From: DATAPE01 sp034667525
GTDB lineage: Bacteria > Actinomycetota > CADDZG01 > WHSQ01
Length of the DNA: 64,000 bases
Assembly: GCA_034667525.1 (NCBI GenBank)
Contig: JAXDJO010000003.1
Span: 124,001 to 188,000 of the forward strand
Reading direction: 5' to 3'
The translations under genes were made by a program, and so were the position numbers. Shown here one piece after another: positions 1 through 8,869 of this stretch (positions are counted from its first letter, which is position 1; every line of letters begins with the position of its first letter). Below the pieces are notes generated by a model, which saw only the letters and a list, made by a program, of their open reading frames with translations, was not told where the DNA came from and made no database searches.

Positions 1-77
1 TTCTTGACGTGCTCCGCAAAAAGGATGCTGCCGGTTCGAACGGCTTCGTTTTCCGCGACCAAAGATTCTGTCTTCAC
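1..77 (-). CDS. Possible N-terminus of a gene running off the left edge (partial)
   Basis: From a GTG at 77-75 the minus strand reads open to the window edge, beginning M-K-T-E-S-L-V-A-E-N-E-A-V. Only about 25 residues are visible, no strong ribosome binding site precedes it, and I recognise no family. It lies downstream of the clpC hairpin and the 49-nt repeat, so it would be a new transcription unit in the same direction. It could equally be non-coding. Confidence 0.3.
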   Translation of the reverse strand, partial: MKTESLVAENEAVRTGSILFAEHVK

Positions 78-146
78 CTTGTGAAGGGTAAATGGTCGTA
101 ACGAAAGGCGGCCTGCCGACACCCTCGGTATGTTTTAAGTCCGTAT

Positions 147-195
147 GTTTTGTGGTCGTAGAGCCACCTTATACGTGGCCAAGCTCGCAAAGAAT
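147..195 (-). repeat. 49-nt hairpin repeat, copy 1
   Basis: Matches 9528-9576 at 44 of 49 positions. The core is GCCAC-(7 nt)-GTGGC, and the flanks GTTTTGTGGTCG and AAGCTCGCAAAGAAT are identical in both copies. It sits beyond the clpC terminator hairpin, in the 3' flank of a minus-strand gene. Identical flanks around a stem with changed loop and closing pair suggest a dispersed structured element. Confidence 0.7.
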
Positions 196-197
196 GC

Positions 198-229
198 ATA
201 GGGGGCCCGGATCTCTCCGGGCCCCCTAT
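198..229 (-). terminator. Strong hairpin downstream of clpC
   Basis: A 13-bp perfect stem (arms 198-210 and 217-229, core AGGGGGCCCGG) with a 6-nt loop begins 17 nt after the clpC stop codon. There is no T-tract, so it would be a non-canonical intrinsic terminator or a 3'-end stabiliser. It most likely ends the long housekeeping run. Confidence 0.7.
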
Positions 230-246
230 TGGTTCATCGGTGGTTC

Positions 247-2766
247 TTATTCCGGCAGACCGTCTCCGTCGCCTTCGCCGACGCCTGCTCCGGCAAGCTC
301 GACCGGGGGATGATCAGGCGTGCGAGCCGCCTTGGTGAACAGGACCGACTCCTCGCCCTTCTCATCCGGACCAGCATCCACGATGATCGTGTCGCCGGCG
401 TCGAACTCCTTCCACAGGATTTTCTCGGACAGCGGGTCCTCGACGAAGCGCTGGATCGCACGCCGCAAGGGCCTTGCGCCGAGGGCAGGGTCATAACCCT
501 TCGCCACGAGGAAGTCCTTGGCCTTGTCGGTGAGCTCGATCTCGACGTCCTGGCTACGCAGCTGCTCTTCGATCCTGTGAATCATGAGAGCGACGATCTC
601 CTTGACCTCGATCTTCTCGAGCTCGTGGAAGACGATGACCTCGTCGATCCGGTTCAGGAACTCAGGACGGAAGTGACGCTTGAGCTCGTCCTGTACGCGT
701 TCCTTCATCTTCTCGTAGGTGAGATCGCTGCTTCCCTGACCGAATCCCATCGCCGGCTTGCGCAGGTTATGGGTCCCGAGGTTCGAAGTCATGATGATCA
801 CAGTGTTCTTGAAGTCGACGGTCTTGCCTTGTGCGTCCGTCAGCCGTCCGTCTTCGAGAATCTGCAGGAGCGTGTTGAAAACGTCGGGGTGGGCCTTCTC
901 GATCTCGTCGAGCAGCACCACCGCATAGGGCCGTCTGCGTACCGCTTCGGTCAGCTGTCCGCCTTCTTCGTAACCGACGTATCCCGGTGGCGAGCCGACC
1001 AAGCGGCTGACGGTGTGCTTCTCCATGTACTCACTCATGTCGAGCTGGATCAGCGCGTCCTCGTCGCCGAAGAGGAACTCGGCGAGGGCCTTTGCAGTCT
1101 CGGTCTTACCCACACCCGAAGGTCCGAGGAAGATGAAAGAACCGGCAGGCCGCTTGGGATCTTTGAGGCCCGCACGCGTCCTGCGGATCGAACGAGACAC
1201 CGCTGCGATCGCGTCGTGCTGACCAACGATGCGCCGGTGCATCTCATCTTCCATCCGCAGCAGTTTGGCTGTCTCTTCTTCGGTGAGCGAAGTAACGGGG
1301 ATGCCCGTCCACGAGGACAGCACTTCTGCGATCTCTTCTTCGTTGACCTCGGCCAGAGTCTCGCCCTGAGCCGAGCGCCAATCGATCTCCTTCTCGGACT
1401 TCTCGGCCATCAGGCGCTTCTCGTCGTCGCGGAAGCCGGCGGCGCGCTCGAAGTCCTGGGCCTCGATGGACTCTTCCTTCTGCCGCCTCACCTCAACGAT
1501 CCGATCCTCGAGCTCGCGGTAGTCAGGCGGTGCTCCCATGCGACGGATACGCAAGCGCGAACCTGCTTCGTCGATGAGATCGATCGCCTTGTCGGGAAGG
1601 AACCGGTCCGAGATGTAGCGGTCGGCAAGATTGGCCGCAGCAACAAGTCCCTGATCGGTGATCTGAACGCGATGGTGAGCTTCGTACCGATCGCGCAATC
1701 CCTTGAGGATGTCGATCGTGTGCGCCACGGATGGCTCTGGAACCTTGATCGGCTGGAAGCGGCGCTCCAGCGCGGCGTCCTTCTCGAGGTGCTTGCGGTA
1801 TTCATCGAGCGTGGTGGCACCGATGGTCTGCAACTCACCGCGCGCCAGCATCGGCTTGAGGATGCTTGCGGCGTCGATCGCTCCCTCGGCTGCACCCGCA
1901 CCCACGAGCGTGTGCAGCTCGTCGATGAACAGGATGATGTCACCGCGCGTCTTTATCTCCTTGAGAACCTTTTTCAGACGCTCTTCGAAGTCACCGCGGT
2001 AACGGGAACCTGCAACCAACGCGCCGAGGTCGAGCGTGTACAGCTGCTTATCGGTGATCGTTTCGGGAACTTCACCGCGGACGATCCTCTGCGCGAGGCC
2101 CTCGACGATCGCGGTCTTGCCCACGCCGGGCTCACCGATCAGAACGGGGTTGTTCTTGGTGCGGCGTGACAGAACCTGCATCACGCGCTCGATCTCTTTC
2201 TCGCGACCGATCACCGGATCGAGTTTGTTTTCTCGCGCCAGCTGGGTGAGATTGCGCCCGAACTGGTCGAGAACCAGTGAGCCCTGGGGCGCTTCGCCAC
2301 CGCCCGCTCCTGCCGTCTCCTTGGATCCGCTGTATCCGGACAGCAGCTGGATGACCTGCTGACGGACGCGGCCGAGGTCGGCCCCCAGCTTCACGAGAAC
2401 CTGGGCGGCTACACCCTCTCCCTCGCGTATCAGGCCGAGCAGGATGTGCTCGGTGCCGATGTAGTTGTGTCCGAGCTGCAGAGCTTCCCGCAGCGAGAGC
2501 TCGAGCACCTTCTTCGCCCGAGGAGTGAATGGGATATGCCCCGAGGGGGGCGACTGACCCGCACCGATGATCTCTTCAACCTGTTGGCGCACCCTCTCGA
2601 GAGAGATGCCCATCGATTCGAGCGCTTTAGCGGCAACGCCCTCGCCTTCATGTATCAGACCGAGCAGGATGTGCTCGGTGCCGATGTAATTGTGGTTGAG
2701 GAGCCTCGCTTCTTCTTGCGCGAGGACGACAACTCTGCGGGCCCTATCAGTAAACCGTTCGAACAT
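247..2766 (-). CDS. clpC: ATP-dependent Clp protease ATP-binding subunit ClpC
   Basis: Cytosolic AAA+ unfoldase that feeds substrates to ClpP. The 839-residue product has two Clp-N repeats (about 1-145, each with an N-Y-I-G-T-E-H motif), a first AAA module with Walker A G-E-P-G-V-G-K-T, a UVR-type coiled segment in the middle, and a second AAA module with G-P-S-G-V-G-K-T. Length and domain order are those of full ClpC. The start at 2766 (M-F-E-R-F) is chosen over an upstream in-frame Met because ClpC begins there and GGAGA lies 9 nt ahead. No mcsA, mcsB or ctsR is adjacent. The gene ends at a strong hairpin, and a short ORF precedes it. Confidence 0.97.
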   Translation of the reverse strand: MFERFTDRARRVVVLAQEEARLLNHNYIGTEHILLGLIHEGEGVAAKALESMGISLERVRQQVEEIIGAGQSPPSGHIPFTPRAKKVLELSLREALQLGHNYIGTEHILLGLIREGEGVAAQVLVKLGADLGRVRQQVIQLLSGYSGSKETAGAGGGEAPQGSLVLDQFGRNLTQLARENKLDPVIGREKEIERVMQVLSRRTKNNPVLIGEPGVGKTAIVEGLAQRIVRGEVPETITDKQLYTLDLGALVAGSRYRGDFEERLKKVLKEIKTRGDIILFIDELHTLVGAGAAEGAIDAASILKPMLARGELQTIGATTLDEYRKHLEKDAALERRFQPIKVPEPSVAHTIDILKGLRDRYEAHHRVQITDQGLVAAANLADRYISDRFLPDKAIDLIDEAGSRLRIRRMGAPPDYRELEDRIVEVRRQKEESIEAQDFERAAGFRDDEKRLMAEKSEKEIDWRSAQGETLAEVNEEEIAEVLSSWTGIPVTSLTEEETAKLLRMEDEMHRRIVGQHDAIAAVSRSIRRTRAGLKDPKRPAGSFIFLGPSGVGKTETAKALAEFLFGDEDALIQLDMSEYMEKHTVSRLVGSPPGYVGYEEGGQLTEAVRRRPYAVVLLDEIEKAHPDVFNTLLQILEDGRLTDAQGKTVDFKNTVIIMTSNLGTHNLRKPAMGFGQGSSDLTYEKMKERVQDELKRHFRPEFLNRIDEVIVFHELEKIEVKEIVALMIHRIEEQLRSQDVEIELTDKAKDFLVAKGYDPALGARPLRRAIQRFVEDPLSEKILWKEFDAGDTIIVDAGPDEKGEESVLFTKAARTPDHPPVELAGAGVGEGDGDGLPE

Positions 2767-2783
2767 GGGCCACGTCTCCTTTT

Positions 2784-2894
2784 CTACAGCCGGTCCACCT
2801 CTGCCGGTGATCCGGTGTGCCGGGCCCTCCAGCGCGGTGGCGTCGGGGGAACCGGTAACTCGATTATACGGAGGGGGTCCTTCTCCCCCCGCAT
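2784..2894 (-). CDS. Possible 36-residue leader ORF upstream of clpC
   Basis: ATG at 2894 is preceded by GGGAGG with 9 nt spacing and reads 36 codons to TAG at 2784, only 17 nt before the clpC start. The peptide (M-R-G-E-K-D-P-L-R) resembles nothing I know. It is in a different frame from clpC. A TATAAT lies inside it, so a transcript starting there would exclude it. The ribosome binding site supports translation, but chance cannot be ruled out. Confidence 0.35.
   Translation of the reverse strand: MRGEKDPLRIIELPVPPTPPRWRARHTGSPAEVDRL
2863..2868 (-). promoter_or_regulatory. Possible -10 element for clpC
   Basis: The minus strand reads a perfect TATAAT here, about 97 nt upstream of the clpC start, in the 297-nt gap after lysS. 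I find no good -35 hexamer 16-18 nt upstream, so the call rests on the -10 alone. The rest of the gap (2895-3063) shows nothing else I can name. Confidence 0.3.
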
Positions 2895-3063
2895 CGTTGT
2901 AAACCTCCCTCGGGAGGGAATGCTTCCCGTCCGGGGCCGCTGCAACCTCTCCCTTTGCATACGTTTTCAAGGCCGGTAGGGGATGGATTCTTCCCCCCGC
3001 AGAGCCTCTTCAACCGTCCCAAGTGACTCCGAGCCACCAGGATGGAGGTGGGTCTCGATATCG

Positions 3064-4503
3064 CTATTCGGCTTCCGGCTTCAACGTCGGAAAGAGGATC
3101 ACTTCCCGTAGCGAAGGAAGCCCAAGCAGCAGGGTCAGGAGCCTGTCGATACCGAGCCCGAACCCGCCGGCGGGGGGCATCCCGTAGGAAAGGGCCTCGA
3201 GGAAGGCCTCGTCCGGGAGAAAGGCGTCTTCGTCCCCTCCGCTCCTCGCCGCCACCTGAGCTTCGAAGCGCCGTCGTTGCTCCGCTGGATCGTTGAGCTC
3301 GGAGTAGACCGGAGCCATCTCCACACCCCCCGCGACGAGGTCCGCATGCTCGGTGAAGCCCTCCAGCGTGCGGTGGTCCTTGGCCAGCGGCGAGACATCC
3401 TTGGGGAAGCCGACCACGAAGGTGGGCAGGACCAGCTTTCGCTCGGCGGCGTGCTCGTAGATCGCCGACACCACCTTGCCGGGAGGCCACGACGGATCGA
3501 GTGGAGCACCGAGCCCGCGCCCGACGCCCACCAGAGCAGCCGTGTCGCCGGAGCTCCACAGGGGGCTGAGGTCGTGGCCGGTCGCCTCTGCGATCACCTC
3601 GAACATGCTCATCCGCCGGAAGGGGGCGTCGAGGTCTACCGAGAGGTTCCCGATCTGGATCTCGGAGCTGCCGTTCACGGCTCGCGCTATCGCTCGGACC
3701 AGATCCTCGACGAGGTTCATCGTGTCCTCGTAGTCCACGTAGGCCTCGTATGCCTCCAGCATCGTGAACTCGGGGTTGTGCTTGGTAGAGACACCCTCGT
3801 TGCGGAAGCTGCGGTTGAGCTCGTACACCTTCTCGACGCCTCCGATCAATAAGCGCTTCAGGTACAGCTCCGGGGCGATGCGAAGGCTGAGATCGATGTC
3901 GAGGGCGTTGTGGTGGGTCGAGAAGGGACGGGCGATCGCGCCGCTGGCGATGGGTTGGAGAAGGGGGGTCTCGGCCTCTATGAACCCCCTCTGGCCGAGG
4001 AAGTCCCGGATGGTGGCATTCGCCGCGGCGCGCGCCCGTAACGGCCGCAGCGCGTCCGGGTTCACGTTGAGGTCCAAGTAGCGCTGCCGGTAGCGCGTTT
4101 CCACATCGGTCATGCCGTGCCACTTCTCCGGCCATGGCCGCAGACATGGAGCCAGCACCGTGACCGACACCACCTTGACCGAAAGCTCACCGCGCCGGGT
4201 CATCACCACCTCGCCCGAAGCCCCGACGAGGTCGCCGACGCTCAGCTCCAGGAAGGAAGCAAGACCCTCGTCTCCCAACACCTGATGCTGGGCGAACAGC
4301 TGGAGGTGGCCGCTTGCATCCTTGAGATCGGCGAATGCCACTTTGCCGTGGGAGCGAACACTCATGATTCGTCCCGCAACCCTCACCTCGTGACTGGTAG
4401 TGGCACCAGCCTCGCTGTCTCCGAACCGGGTTTGGATCTCTCCCGCGGTGGCGGTCCGTTCGTACCTGTACGGATAGGGCTGGGGGCTGTCTCCAGCCAT
4501 CAT
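3064..4503 (-). CDS. lysS: Lysyl-tRNA synthetase, class II
   Basis: Charges tRNA-Lys with lysine. The 479-residue product has an N-terminal OB anticodon-binding domain (about 55-150) followed by a class II catalytic core with motif 2 (R-N-E-G-V-S-T-K-H-N-P-E-F) and motif 3 near the C-terminus (G-L-G-I-D-R-L). The end is short and bacterial in type, with no MprF-like membrane extension. The start overlaps the coaX stop by 4 nt, so it is probably translationally coupled in the panC-coaX-lysS run. Confidence 0.96.
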   Translation of the reverse strand: MMAGDSPQPYPYRYERTATAGEIQTRFGDSEAGATTSHEVRVAGRIMSVRSHGKVAFADLKDASGHLQLFAQHQVLGDEGLASFLELSVGDLVGASGEVVMTRRGELSVKVVSVTVLAPCLRPWPEKWHGMTDVETRYRQRYLDLNVNPDALRPLRARAAANATIRDFLGQRGFIEAETPLLQPIASGAIARPFSTHHNALDIDLSLRIAPELYLKRLLIGGVEKVYELNRSFRNEGVSTKHNPEFTMLEAYEAYVDYEDTMNLVEDLVRAIARAVNGSSEIQIGNLSVDLDAPFRRMSMFEVIAEATGHDLSPLWSSGDTAALVGVGRGLGAPLDPSWPPGKVVSAIYEHAAERKLVLPTFVVGFPKDVSPLAKDHRTLEGFTEHADLVAGGVEMAPVYSELNDPAEQRRRFEAQVAARSGGDEDAFLPDEAFLEALSYGMPPAGGFGLGIDRLLTLLLGLPSLREVILFPTLKPEAE

Positions 4504-5285
4504 CCGGGGAAGGCCTGCACGTTGCGTTCGAAGATGAGCTTCAGTCCCAGCAGCGTTAGCACCGGTTCCACTTTTTCGATCGTGCGCGAGTGCTCCAGGA
4601 CCACCGGCGCCAGTCCCCCGGTTCCCACTACACGTGCGTCCCCGCCAAGCTCGTCGATTACCCTCTCCACCAGGCCGTCGATCAGCTCGGCAGTGCCAAA
4701 TATCAGCCCCGACTGGACGGCGGTCACGGTGCTCTTGCCAATCGTGCTCGGCGGGGCAGTTAGTTCCACGCGAGTGATCTTGGCGGTTGCCTCGAATAAG
4801 GCGGCGGCCGCGATGTCCAGGCCGGGAGCTATCGCTCCGCCGAGGTATTCACCCTTCGCCGACACGGCATCGACGGTGATCGCCGTACCGAGATCAACCA
4901 CGACCACCGCCTGCGGTCCATACATCTCGTGCGCGGCGACGGCGTTGGCGATGCGATCGGCGCCCACTTCACGGGGGTTGTCGGTCATGATGGCGAGACC
5001 CGTCTTGACCCCGGGCTCCACGACAACTGCGGGGAACCCGAAATAGGTGTCCGTCATATCCCGTAGTTGCTGCGTGCTTCGGGGCACGACCGAACAGATC
5101 GCCACTCCGGTCACGTGGCTCGAGAACGAGAGACCCGCCAGCGAGAGGAACTGGCCGAACATCAACGCATGCTCATCGGAGGTGCGGCGGGCATCGGTGG
5201 CCGCGCGCCACTCGTGGACCAACTCTTCCTTATCGAAGACTCCGAGATGAGTCTGGGTGTTGCCGACATCCACAGCTAAGAGCAT
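4500..5285 (-). CDS. coaX: Type III pantothenate kinase
   Basis: Phosphorylates pantothenate, the first step from vitamin B5 to coenzyme A. The 261-residue product starts M-L-L-A-V-D-V-G-N-T-Q, the ASKHA phosphate-1 motif of CoaX, and carries D-L-G-T-A-I-T-V-D further on. The start at 5285 is chosen because the family begins exactly at this motif; the longer open frame upstream is antisense noise across panC. It starts 2 nt after the panC stop, placing two successive steps of CoA supply together. Confidence 0.95.
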   Translation of the reverse strand: MLLAVDVGNTQTHLGVFDKEELVHEWRAATDARRTSDEHALMFGQFLSLAGLSFSSHVTGVAICSVVPRSTQQLRDMTDTYFGFPAVVVEPGVKTGLAIMTDNPREVGADRIANAVAAHEMYGPQAVVVVDLGTAITVDAVSAKGEYLGGAIAPGLDIAAAALFEATAKITRVELTAPPSTIGKSTVTAVQSGLIFGTAELIDGLVERVIDELGGDARVVGTGGLAPVVLEHSRTIEKVEPVLTLLGLKLIFERNVQAFPG

Positions 5286-5287
5286 CG

Positions 5288-6163
5288 CTATCCGATCCCT
5301 CGGTCCATCGTTCCTCCCTGTGGCGACAGATCGACCAGCTTGTTGTCTATGAGCCGAGTGGTGCCCACTCGCGCGGCCACCGCAAGAAGTATGGACGCGC
5401 TGGGCATCGGGGGGCCGAACGAGAGCGGATCGACTGCCGCTGCGTATCCTGGCTCCGCCCCCGGTTCGGACATCAGCACGTGCCACATCTGCTTCTCGGC
5501 AACCTGAGGGTCTCGGGACGAACGCAGCTCTTCCTCGCCCGCGTCCAGCGATCGCGCCAGGACCGTTGCGTGCTTCCGCTCGATCGCGGTGAGGTACCGG
5601 TTCCTGCTGCTCAAAGCAAGACCATCCGCAGCGCGCACCGTGGGACATGCGACGACCTCGATATCGAAAGACAGATCGGCGACCATCCTGCGGATGACGG
5701 CCACCTGTTGCGCGTCCTTCTGGCCGAAGAAGGCGAGCTGCGGATCGATGACATTGAACAGCTTCGCGACCACAGTGGCGACACCCGTAAAGTGGCCGGG
5801 ACGCGCGTCCCCTTCGAGCACCTCACCTATGGCTCCCACCGAGACCGTGGTCGAGATGCCCGCGGGGTACATCTCGGCCTCCGAGGGACAGAAGGCAACC
5901 TCGACGCCGTCCTTGTCCGCGATCGCGAGATCCGCAGCAAGGTCACGGGGGTATCCGGCAAGGTCCTCGCCGGGGCCGAACTGCAGGGGATTCACGAAGA
6001 TGCTTATGACCACGAGGTCGCTCGCGTGAGCTGCCGCCTGGATAAGTGACCGATGTCCTTCGTGGAGCGCACCCATCGTGGGCACGAATCCGATCCTGAC
6101 TCCGGGGTCACGATGCCCGCGCAGGGCGGAGCGCACTTCGGCGATCGTCTTCGCCACGATCAT
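5288..6163 (-). CDS. panC: Pantothenate synthetase (pantoate-beta-alanine ligase)
   Basis: Condenses pantoate with beta-alanine using ATP. The 291-residue product has the HIGH-type nucleotide motif (M-G-A-L-H-E-G-H), F-V-N-P-L-Q-F-G, and the K-M-S-K-S-like S-S-R-N-R-Y. The ATG at 6163 overlaps the stop of the upstream DUF2520 gene (ATGA). The upstream open frame belongs to antisense of that gene. Standard length for PanC; no panB or panD is in the window. Confidence 0.96.
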   Translation of the reverse strand: MIVAKTIAEVRSALRGHRDPGVRIGFVPTMGALHEGHRSLIQAAAHASDLVVISIFVNPLQFGPGEDLAGYPRDLAADLAIADKDGVEVAFCPSEAEMYPAGISTTVSVGAIGEVLEGDARPGHFTGVATVVAKLFNVIDPQLAFFGQKDAQQVAVIRRMVADLSFDIEVVACPTVRAADGLALSSRNRYLTAIERKHATVLARSLDAGEEELRSSRDPQVAEKQMWHVLMSEPGAEPGYAAAVDPLSFGPPMPSASILLAVAARVGTTRLIDNKLVDLSPQGGTMDRGIG

Positions 6164-7029
6164 CGTTCCAACTCCCGCCTGACCACTCCCGCGACTTCGG
6201 TCTCCAGACGCCCGGCATCGACCGCAGCGAGCAGGATGGTCTGGGCTATCAATCGGTAAGCCTCGAGCAGGTGGGGAGCGCGCCCTCGCAGCGCCTCGAC
6301 GTGCGAGCGAACGGTCGCGGCCTCCCCTCGCACGAAGGGTCCGGTCAGCGTTGCCGCCGCACGCGGTCGTTCGGCGTTGCCGACACCCCGTCCTTCGGCA
6401 TTGCTCACGGTCCCCGCCAGCAGGGGGCCGAGCACCGTCTGCGGGTGGTCGATCCCGATCTCCGCCAGCATCGCCTCGCCCAACGACATCAGAGCCGCAG
6501 CTCCGTTCGCGGTGACGACCGCCGCGGCGTGCCACACCGGCCGGTCCGCCTCTGCAACCGTCACCGGCAGGCCGTGCAGATCGTTGGTGATGAGATCGAA
6601 GGCCCAGCGCGCCACCTCGGGCGAAGCCGTCACCCCCCAGGCGGAGCCGGGAAGGCGATCGACGGCGGCTGCCACCTCGGGACAGGACTGCACCGGGTGG
6701 ATTGCCGCGGCAAACATCCCCGCCTCGGTCGCCGCCTGGAGTGGAGAGATACCCACTGAACCCGCGAAATGGCAGACGACATCGAAACCGCCTTGTCCCG
6801 CCACCCGGTGGCCAAGGTCTTCGATGGCTCCTGCCGGAACGCCGAGGAGGACTGTCTCTGCTGCAGGGAGCCGGGAGACATCGAAGACCGGGGCGTTCAG
6901 CAGCCGGCCCCCACGGGCAGCGCTCTCAGAGGATCTGGAGGCCACGCCCACCACACGGTGGCCGCTTTGCTGAAGAAGAAGGGCAACCGCCGTGCCCACA
7001 CGTCCCGCGCCGATCAGAACGAGATCCAC
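6160..7029 (-). CDS. Rossmann-like DUF2520 oxidoreductase
   Basis: The product (about 289 residues from GTG 7029) opens with a dinucleotide-binding G-A-G-R-V-G-T-A and continues into an all-helical DUF2520 half, as in the 6-phosphogluconate dehydrogenase superfamily. The family often sits beside panC. A ketopantoate reductase-like role in pantothenate synthesis is tempting, but the substrate is not shown by the sequence. The start was placed where the Rossmann strand begins; an in-frame upstream Met at 7137 is possible. Confidence 0.85.
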   Translation of the reverse strand: MDLVLIGAGRVGTAVALLLQQSGHRVVGVASRSSESAARGGRLLNAPVFDVSRLPAAETVLLGVPAGAIEDLGHRVAGQGGFDVVCHFAGSVGISPLQAATEAGMFAAAIHPVQSCPEVAAAVDRLPGSAWGVTASPEVARWAFDLITNDLHGLPVTVAEADRPVWHAAAVVTANGAAALMSLGEAMLAEIGIDHPQTVLGPLLAGTVSNAEGRGVGNAERPRAAATLTGPFVRGEAATVRSHVEALRGRAPHLLEAYRLIAQTILLAAVDAGRLETEVAGVVRRELER

Positions 7030-7143
7030 TGCGCTCCAGTCCTCGGTGGGTACCGGTCGTGCCCTCGAGTCTAGAGGCCTTTGGGGCCAGCCGCGCTCAG
7101 ATGGAAGGAACGGAGGCGCCTGTCCCCCAGCTGCCACCAGTGG

Positions 7144-7629
7144 TCAGAAGGGCTCCACGAGCTTGACGTCTCCCTCGGCTTCATCGAGGAAATCGGCGTA
7201 GCGGGCTCCCCACGGATCGGCGGCTTGCGGGTCTATCTCGAGCAAGGGGACCAGCACGAAGCGGCGCTCCGTGATACGAGGGTGCGGGAGTTCGAGATCT
7301 GGCTCATTCACCTTCTCGTCGCCGAGAGTGAGGATGTCGAGGTCGGCCACCCGCGGCCCCCATCGGATCTCCCCGGGCTCTCGTCCCAATCTGCGCTCGA
7401 TCTGCTTGCACGCCTCGAGCAGCTCTCGCGGGGTGAGCGAAGTCTCTACCGCCGCCACCAGGTTCACGAAGGAGCGCTGGGGCGGCCCGCCCACCGGGGA
7501 CGTCTCGTACAGGCTGGAGGTGGCGTCAACGGAAACACCGGGGACGGCCCGCAGAGCCTCAACCGCGCGGCGGCAGAAGGACAACCTGTCGCCGACGTTG
7601 GAACCTATGCCTATGTACCCGGTCGTCAT
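7144..7629 (-). CDS. folK: 6-hydroxymethyl-7,8-dihydropterin pyrophosphokinase
   Basis: Transfers pyrophosphate from ATP to 6-hydroxymethyl-dihydropterin in folate synthesis. The 161-residue product starts with I-G-I-G-S-N-V-G-D-R and carries G-P-R-V-A-D-L-D-I-L and H-P-R-I-T-E-R-R-F, the substrate- and Mg-binding signatures. Its start overlaps the folB stop by 4 nt. Normal length and a complete motif set. Confidence 0.96.
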   Translation of the reverse strand: MTTGYIGIGSNVGDRLSFCRRAVEALRAVPGVSVDATSSLYETSPVGGPPQRSFVNLVAAVETSLTPRELLEACKQIERRLGREPGEIRWGPRVADLDILTLGDEKVNEPDLELPHPRITERRFVLVPLLEIDPQAADPWGARYADFLDEAEGDVKLVEPF

Positions 7630-7988
7630 CTCGCGGGCCTTTCCAAAGTCACCGACACTGCTCGCACATCCTCGGGGATCGGCGGGGACTCTTTGCTCAC
7701 TTCAACGCTAACGCCGCGTACGCCATCCATGTCGCCAATCAGAGAGATGATCGTGGCGGCCAGATGCTCGAGAAGATTGCTTTCGGACGAGCGAACCGTC
7801 TGTGCAACCTCAACGGTTATCGCGTGGTAGTCGATCGTGTCGGCTAGGTCGTCGCTCCTTCCTGGCACGCTCAGGTCAGTCCAGATATCGATAGAGATCG
7901 CGACGGTCTGGGGCTCGGCTCGCTCTTCCTCCGTGGCGCCGATCCGTGTAAGGACGCGCAGCTCCTTGATTGAGATCCGATCCGTCAC
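7626..7988 (-). CDS. folB: Dihydroneopterin aldolase
   Basis: Cleaves dihydroneopterin to hydroxymethyl-dihydropterin and glycolaldehyde. The 120-residue product has the family N-terminus (D-R-I-S-I-K-E-L-R-V-L-T-R-I-G) with E-E-E-R near residue 20, and a C-terminal V-E-V-S-K-E-S-P-P-I segment containing the catalytic-type Lys. It overlaps folP upstream and folK downstream by 4 nt each, so the three are one translationally coupled unit. Confidence 0.95.
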   Translation of the reverse strand: MTDRISIKELRVLTRIGATEEERAEPQTVAISIDIWTDLSVPGRSDDLADTIDYHAITVEVAQTVRSSESNLLEHLAATIISLIGDMDGVRGVSVEVSKESPPIPEDVRAVSVTLERPAR

Positions 7989-8836
7989 AGGCGGTCCTCG
8001 CGTGGCACGGCGTTCTCGATGGCTTCGGTCATCCTCACCGCTCGGACTGCCTGCTGAACGTCATGCACCCGTACGATGCGGGCTCCCTTGGCGACGGCCC
8101 AGACGATGGTTGCAAGGGTCCCCTCCAGCCGCTGCCCAGTCTCCGTGTTGAGAACCCGGCCGATGAATGATTTGCGCGATGTTCCCGCGAGCACGGGAAA
8201 TCCAAACCCCGTCAGCTCGTCGAAACGTGCGAGCAGCTCGAGGTTCTGATCGCCGGTCTTAGCGAATCCGAAACCCGGATCGAGGGCGATGGCGTCGTGA
8301 TGCACTCCGATGGCCTCAAGGCGGTCGGCGCGCTCCAGAAGGAATGCTGCCACGTCCTTAACAACGTCTGAGTAAATGGTGAGGCTGACCATCGTCTCGG
8401 GTGACCCGCGAGAATGCATCGCCACCACCGCTGCGCCGCTGCCGGCAACGAGGGCCGCCATGCCTGGCTCGCTGTCTTCACCGGCGGTGTCGTTGACGAT
8501 CGACGCGCCGGCGTCGAGGGCCGCTCTAGCGACATTGGCGGTACGCGTGTCGATCGAGATCGGCACCTTGATCTCGCGGGCAAGAGCACTGATGACGGGG
8601 ATCACCCGGCGAAGCTCTTCATCTTCCGCCACCGGCTGGGCTCCCGGCCGGGTCGATTGTCCGCCGACATCGACGATGGCGGCTCCCTCCGAGACCATCG
8701 CACGGCCATGAGCGACTGCGGCCCCCGGGTCGAGCCAGAGCCCGCCGTCGGAGAACGAGTCGGGAGTGACGTTCAACACTCCCATCACCGCAACTAGATC
8801 GAGCGGAACCTCCATGCCACGACAACGCAGGACCAT
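7985..8836 (-). CDS. folP: Dihydropteroate synthase
   Basis: Joins hydroxymethyl-dihydropterin pyrophosphate to p-aminobenzoate; the sulfonamide target. The 283-residue TIM barrel shows V-M-G-V-L-N-V-T-P-D-S-F-S-D-G, a D-V-G-G-Q-S-T-R-P-G loop, D-P-G-F-G-F-A-K-T, and T-S-R-K-S-F-I-G near the C-terminus. A second in-frame Met at 8815 (M-E-V-P-L) is an alternative start. It lies 33 nt after folE. Confidence 0.96.
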   Translation of the reverse strand: MVLRCRGMEVPLDLVAVMGVLNVTPDSFSDGGLWLDPGAAVAHGRAMVSEGAAIVDVGGQSTRPGAQPVAEDEELRRVIPVISALAREIKVPISIDTRTANVARAALDAGASIVNDTAGEDSEPGMAALVAGSGAAVVAMHSRGSPETMVSLTIYSDVVKDVAAFLLERADRLEAIGVHHDAIALDPGFGFAKTGDQNLELLARFDELTGFGFPVLAGTSRKSFIGRVLNTETGQRLEGTLATIVWAVAKGARIVRVHDVQQAVRAVRMTEAIENAVPREDRL

Positions 8837-8869
8837 AGGCAGGAGTGTAGATAAGGAAGGTAAGACTGG

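Noticed and set aside
229..2169. 646-codon plus-strand ORF across clpC
   Set aside because: It is antisense to a complete, highly conserved clpC. Long antisense frames are common in GC-rich DNA and its translation matches no domain.
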